A stretch of 9,103 nucleotides of DNA from Clostridiales bacterium (GTDB lineage: Bacteria > Bacillota > Clostridia > Oscillospirales > Oscillospiraceae), in assembly GCA_017577345.1 (NCBI GenBank), contig PITX01000036.1:1-9103 (forward strand). The letters run 5' to 3'. Numbering within the stretch: the first letter of the stretch is position 1; each line of letters starts with the position of its first letter. The notes under the pieces were generated by a model, which saw nothing but the letters and a program-made list of their open reading frames with translations, was not told the origin of the DNA and did no database searches. The translations under genes were made by a program, and so were the position numbers. This document shows positions 7,479 through 9,103 of this stretch, one piece after another.

Positions 7479-7507
7479 ATTATACAGCCTTCACAAATAA
7501 ATAGCAA
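7479..7507 (-). promoter_or_regulatory. Sigma-A promoter of the importer operon
   Basis: On the minus strand, TTGCTA (-35, 7502-7507) and a perfect TATAAT (-10, 7479-7484) are 17 nt apart. The predicted start is near 7472, about 60 nt before the binding-protein ATG. The -35 matches consensus at four of six positions, consistent with a promoter helped by an activator. Confidence 0.78.
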
Positions 7508-7527
7508 GAAAAAATACTCAATCTAAC

Positions 7528-7545
7528 AATTTTACACGAATTTTA
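7528..7545 (-). promoter_or_regulatory. Phased direct repeat upstream of the importer promoter (candidate activator site)
   Basis: TAAAATT occurs twice on the minus strand (7528-7534 and 7539-7545) with starts 11 nt apart, about one helical turn. It lies 20-40 nt upstream of the -35 box. AraC-type activators, including YesN-class regulators, usually bind such same-face direct repeats. The regulator encoded in this window is the obvious candidate. The repeat is short and AT-rich, so chance is possible. Confidence 0.35.
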
Positions 7546-7562
7546 TCAGATATGCCCTATAG

Positions 7563-7743
7563 TTTCATCTTGATTTCCGCGCCCGCATCATCGTGGCGGA
7601 CGCTTCGTCGCTGGTGGTGATGACAAATCTCTACATCGGTCAGATGTTCGGCTCAACGGACCTGGTGCATATGCCCGCCGCCGTTATTACAGGACTCGGC
7701 TTCCTCGGTGTCGGCACCATTCTTGTCACGAAGAGCCATACTA
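7563..7743 (+). pseudogene. Remnant of an MgtC/SapB-family membrane protein
   Basis: The open frame after a stop at 7560-7562 reads a fragment including SSLVVMTNLYIGQMF, then AAVITGLGFLGVGTILVTK. This corresponds to the core of MgtC/SapB proteins, where the ALVMMTNLYI helix is followed by the very conserved IxGxGFLGAGTI motif. Everything before this core (the first helices) and after it (the KGLTTAAGLW motif and the rest) is missing. From about 7743 the frame reads unrelated sequence to a stop at 7794-7796. No ribosome site precedes it and only a GTG is available as a start. It is a dead fragment rather than a small gene. Intact members are usually 140-230 residues. Confidence 0.7.
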
Positions 7744-7825
7744 TGTTTCCGCGAATATTTTCGCCGTACCGCAAGCCGCGGTCAAAAGCATTTTGAATGG
7801 AGGGCGCAGGAACCCGCTTGACTGA
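7739..7825 (+). pseudogene. Possible remnant of an XRE-type helix-turn-helix gene
   Basis: In a frame different from the MgtC-like remnant, about 28 codons read YYVSANIFAVPQAAVKSI then LNGGRRNPLD and a stop at 7823-7825. The PQ-x-x-(I/V)-K-S-I-L-N-G-G-x-x-NP pattern resembles the recognition helix and following turn of XRE/Cro-type regulators in Clostridia. There is no start codon, ribosome site or dimerisation region, so if real it is a scrap of a decayed gene. The match is short and made by eye. Confidence 0.33.
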
Positions 7826-7842
7826 TATGAAGCAAAAACTTC

Positions 7843-7917
7843 CAAAAACTCCTTTGTATAAATTGCCTCGCTTTCCAAAGACTAAGGCAAGAGAATTGAG
7901 AAACAAAGGAGTTTTTG
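7843..7917 (+). promoter_or_regulatory. spoVT leader: long inverted repeat enclosing the ribosome binding site
   Basis: A perfect 15-bp inverted repeat (7843-7857 and 7903-7917) is separated by 45 nt. The right arm contains the AAAGGAG ribosome site (7905-7911) of spoVT and ends 2 nt before its ATG, so the left arm carries a matching anti-ribosome-site sequence. A nested stem TTGCCT/AGGCAA (7863-7868, 7885-7890) and a small CTTT/AAAG stem lie inside. A TATAAA -10-like box (7858-7863) follows the left arm but has no convincing -35. If transcription starts upstream, translation could be blocked. If it starts after the -10-like box, the arms could instead be paired operator half-sites. Confidence 0.7.
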
Positions 7918-7919
7918 AT

Positions 7920-8459
7920 ATGAAAGCAACCGGTATTGTTCGCCGCATCGACGACCTCGGGCGCGTGGTCATTCCCAAGGAGATCCGCCGCACTATGCGC
8001 ATCCGCGAGGGCGACCCGCTGGAGATCTATACAAGCCGTGAGGGAGAAGTTATTTTCAAGAAATACTCCCTGCTGGGTTCTCTGGAGGATTTTGCTCTTC
8101 AGTTCTGCGACACCCTGAGCCATAACACCGACTTTACCGTAGCGGTAACCGACCGCGACAGCATCATTGCCGTGGCCGGCAGCGGAAAGCGAGAGCTGCT
8201 GGGCAAAACATTGGAAGCCACATGGAGCCCCATTATGGAGCAGCGAAATCTTTGGCTCCAGGACGGAAGCCGTCCCGCAACCGCAGCCTGCACAGATGCG
8301 CCGGCGTATACGGTAGCCCTGCTGGCGCCTATTCTCTGTCAGGGCGATGTCTTGGGCTCCGTTCTGTTCCTGACTGACAGTGATTGCCCTGCCGGTGAAA
8401 CGGAGTGCAAGCTGGCACAGACCGTGGCAACCTTCCTGGGGAAAAACATGGAGTCCTGA
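7920..8459 (+). CDS. spoVT: Stage V sporulation protein T, transcription factor
   Basis: Forespore DNA-binding regulator that tunes sigma-G-dependent genes, spore coat and germination properties in Bacillus and Clostridia. The protein is 179 aa, the family length. Residues 1-52 are the AbrB-type swapped-hairpin DNA-binding domain with the near-invariant start MKATGIVRRIDDLGRVVIPK and then REGDPLEIYT. Residues about 55-178 form the C-terminal GAF-like domain (DFTVAVTDRDSIIAVAGSGK, APILCQGDVLGSVLFLTD). I start at the ATG at 7920 because homology begins exactly there and AAAGGAG lies 8 nt upstream. An in-frame ATG 123 nt earlier would only add unrelated leader sequence. It is divergent from the importer operon, stands alone, and ends at a hairpin terminator. 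The ribosome site is inside a long inverted repeat. SpoVT orthologues can regulate their own gene. The gene points to a spore-forming host. Confidence 0.96.
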   Translation: MKATGIVRRIDDLGRVVIPKEIRRTMRIREGDPLEIYTSREGEVIFKKYSLLGSLEDFALQFCDTLSHNTDFTVAVTDRDSIIAVAGSGKRELLGKTLEATWSPIMEQRNLWLQDGSRPATAACTDAPAYTVALLAPILCQGDVLGSVLFLTDSDCPAGETECKLAQTVATFLGKNMES

Positions 8460-8484
8460 ATAAAAGACTGTGGACAAACTACAA

Positions 8485-8515
8485 AAGAGGCGGGGGAACC
8501 CGCCTCTTCTATTTT
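8485..8515 (+). terminator. Shared intrinsic terminator between convergent genes
   Basis: A perfect 10-bp stem (AAGAGGCGGG, 8485-8494, with 8499-8508) and a GGAA loop are followed by CTATTTTT on the plus strand, 26 nt after the spoVT stop. On the minus strand the same hairpin is flanked by four T and lies just after the stop of the membrane-protein gene, so it can serve both directions. The plus-strand tail is the better one. Confidence 0.85.
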
Positions 8516-9069
8516 TATGACATGATATCGGGGATACCCCTTTGTCCCGTCGCGGGATCCACAAAGATCGGCGCTGATGGCGGCATATACGTCCACAGCA
8601 CAGCCAGAAGCCATCCTGCCAGTAAAACCGCTCCGCCCAATACCTGCCACAGTGTTCCCTGTAACCAACGCCGCTTGATGGCGACCCACGTGATCCAAAA
8701 CGCCAAAAGCACTGCCACCTGAAAGATAATCACATTCACCACGGGGTTGTTCACCCCTAATGCATTTCTGTAGGTATAGTAGATGATCGGGATACTCAGA
8801 GCGCCCACCAGCAATCCCAGAGCTCGCGAAGACAGAATCGGCAGCTTATTGCCACGCAGAGCGATCCACTCGATCAGCGACCACACGATCCACGGAATCA
8901 CAAACAGTCTCATATGCTCCCAGGTCGATTCATTTACCGCGGCAAAGGCTGCTACAATACGGTTATTCCCGCTCCACTCAAATACAAAATGAAGGAGATT
9001 GCCCAGGATCAATACGACAAACAACCCTGTGACTTCCCACCTTCTCCAGTTTTTCTCAGTACGCGCCAT
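8515..9069 (-). CDS. Small multi-pass membrane protein (DUF6512-like), function unknown
   Basis: An integral membrane protein of 184 aa with no known function. About five hydrophobic segments can be seen, near residues 14-32, 55-71, 83-100, 109-131 and 141-160. Conserved-looking motifs are AAVNESTWEH (44-53) between the first two segments and a C-terminal tail YMPPSAPIFVDPATGQRGIP. I associate both, from memory, with the DUF6512 family of Firmicutes. Start 9069 is preferred because AAAGGGGG lies 7 nt upstream. The ATG at 9075 is too close to that site. It converges on spoVT and shares its terminator. Polar residues Asn, Glu, Trp and His in the first motif could form a site near the membrane face, but no enzyme signature is recognisable. 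Confidence 0.85.
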   Translation of the reverse strand: MARTEKNWRRWEVTGLFVVLILGNLLHFVFEWSGNNRIVAAFAAVNESTWEHMRLFVIPWIVWSLIEWIALRGNKLPILSSRALGLLVGALSIPIIYYTYRNALGVNNPVVNVIIFQVAVLLAFWITWVAIKRRWLQGTLWQVLGGAVLLAGWLLAVLWTYMPPSAPIFVDPATGQRGIPDIMS

Positions 9070-9090
9070 ATGCATGCCCCCTTTTGTTTT

Positions 9091-9102
9091 AAGTGTATAC
9101 TT
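9091..9102 (-). promoter_or_regulatory. Near-palindrome with -10-like box upstream of the membrane-protein gene
   Basis: AAGTGTATACTT is palindromic except at one symmetric position pair. It contains TATACA on the minus strand (9094-9099), about 25 nt before the ATG at 9069. It may be a -10 box, perhaps overlapped by an operator. The -35 region is outside the window. Confidence 0.3.
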
Positions 9103-9103
9103 C

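Noticed and set aside
6554..7504. Plus-strand open frame of 316 codons opposite the importer receptor
   Set aside because: It is antisense to a complete lipoprotein gene, runs into that gene's promoter, and has no recognisable domain.
7737..7743. CATACTA, a perfect-looking sigma-G -10 element upstream of spoVT
   Set aside because: There is no acceptable sigma-G -35 element 16-18 nt upstream, and it lies about 180 nt from the ATG inside a gene remnant. A chance heptamer is likely.
1..9103. CRISPR arrays, tRNA or rRNA genes, insertion sequences
   Set aside because: No regularly spaced repeats, no cloverleaf or rRNA-like stretches, and no transposase motifs were seen on either strand.

Overview
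The window looks like a chromosomal segment of a spore-forming, GC-rich member of the Clostridia (Oscillospiraceae/Ruminococcaceae-like). A clear spoVT gene, a DUF6512-type membrane protein, Gram-positive lipoprotein signals and strong AGGAGG-type ribosome binding sites support this. It is a taxonomic inference from gene content and style, not from a search.

The left 7.4 kb is on the minus strand and reads right to left as two adjacent transcription units. The first (7411 to 3385) is a complete AfuABC/FbpABC-type ABC importer: a lipoprotein binding protein, a fused two-domain permease and an ATPase. It has a good sigma-A promoter at 7479-7507 and ends at a strong intrinsic terminator at 3331-3368. 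The second (3252 to beyond base 1) starts at its own promoter (3284-3312). It encodes a second, divergent binding lipoprotein, a YesM-type sensor kinase and a YesN/AraC-type response regulator cut by the window edge. These three are translationally coupled or overlapping.

The layout resembles the HptA-HptS-HptR three-component sensor of Staphylococcus aureus placed next to an AfuABC-like importer. Both systems are linked in the literature to sugar phosphates rather than iron. The transport binding protein lacks the adjacent tyrosines of ferric-binding proteins and instead carries a His-Asp pair followed by a Glu, as reported for AfuA. My working model is a self-contained unit that senses and imports a phosphorylated organic compound. 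The outer binding protein plus kinase detect the ligand, and the AraC-type regulator activates the importer promoter, where a phased direct repeat lies just upstream of the -35. The ligand is not proven by the sequence.

Between the importer and spoVT (7412-7919) lies a gene-free stretch. It holds the importer promoter, a 5'-UTR hairpin, an MgtC/SapB gene remnant abutting a possible helix-turn-helix remnant, and a 15-bp perfect inverted repeat whose right arm contains the spoVT ribosome binding site.

The right end has spoVT on the plus strand and a small multi-pass DUF6512-like membrane protein on the minus strand. The two converge on a shared hairpin terminator.
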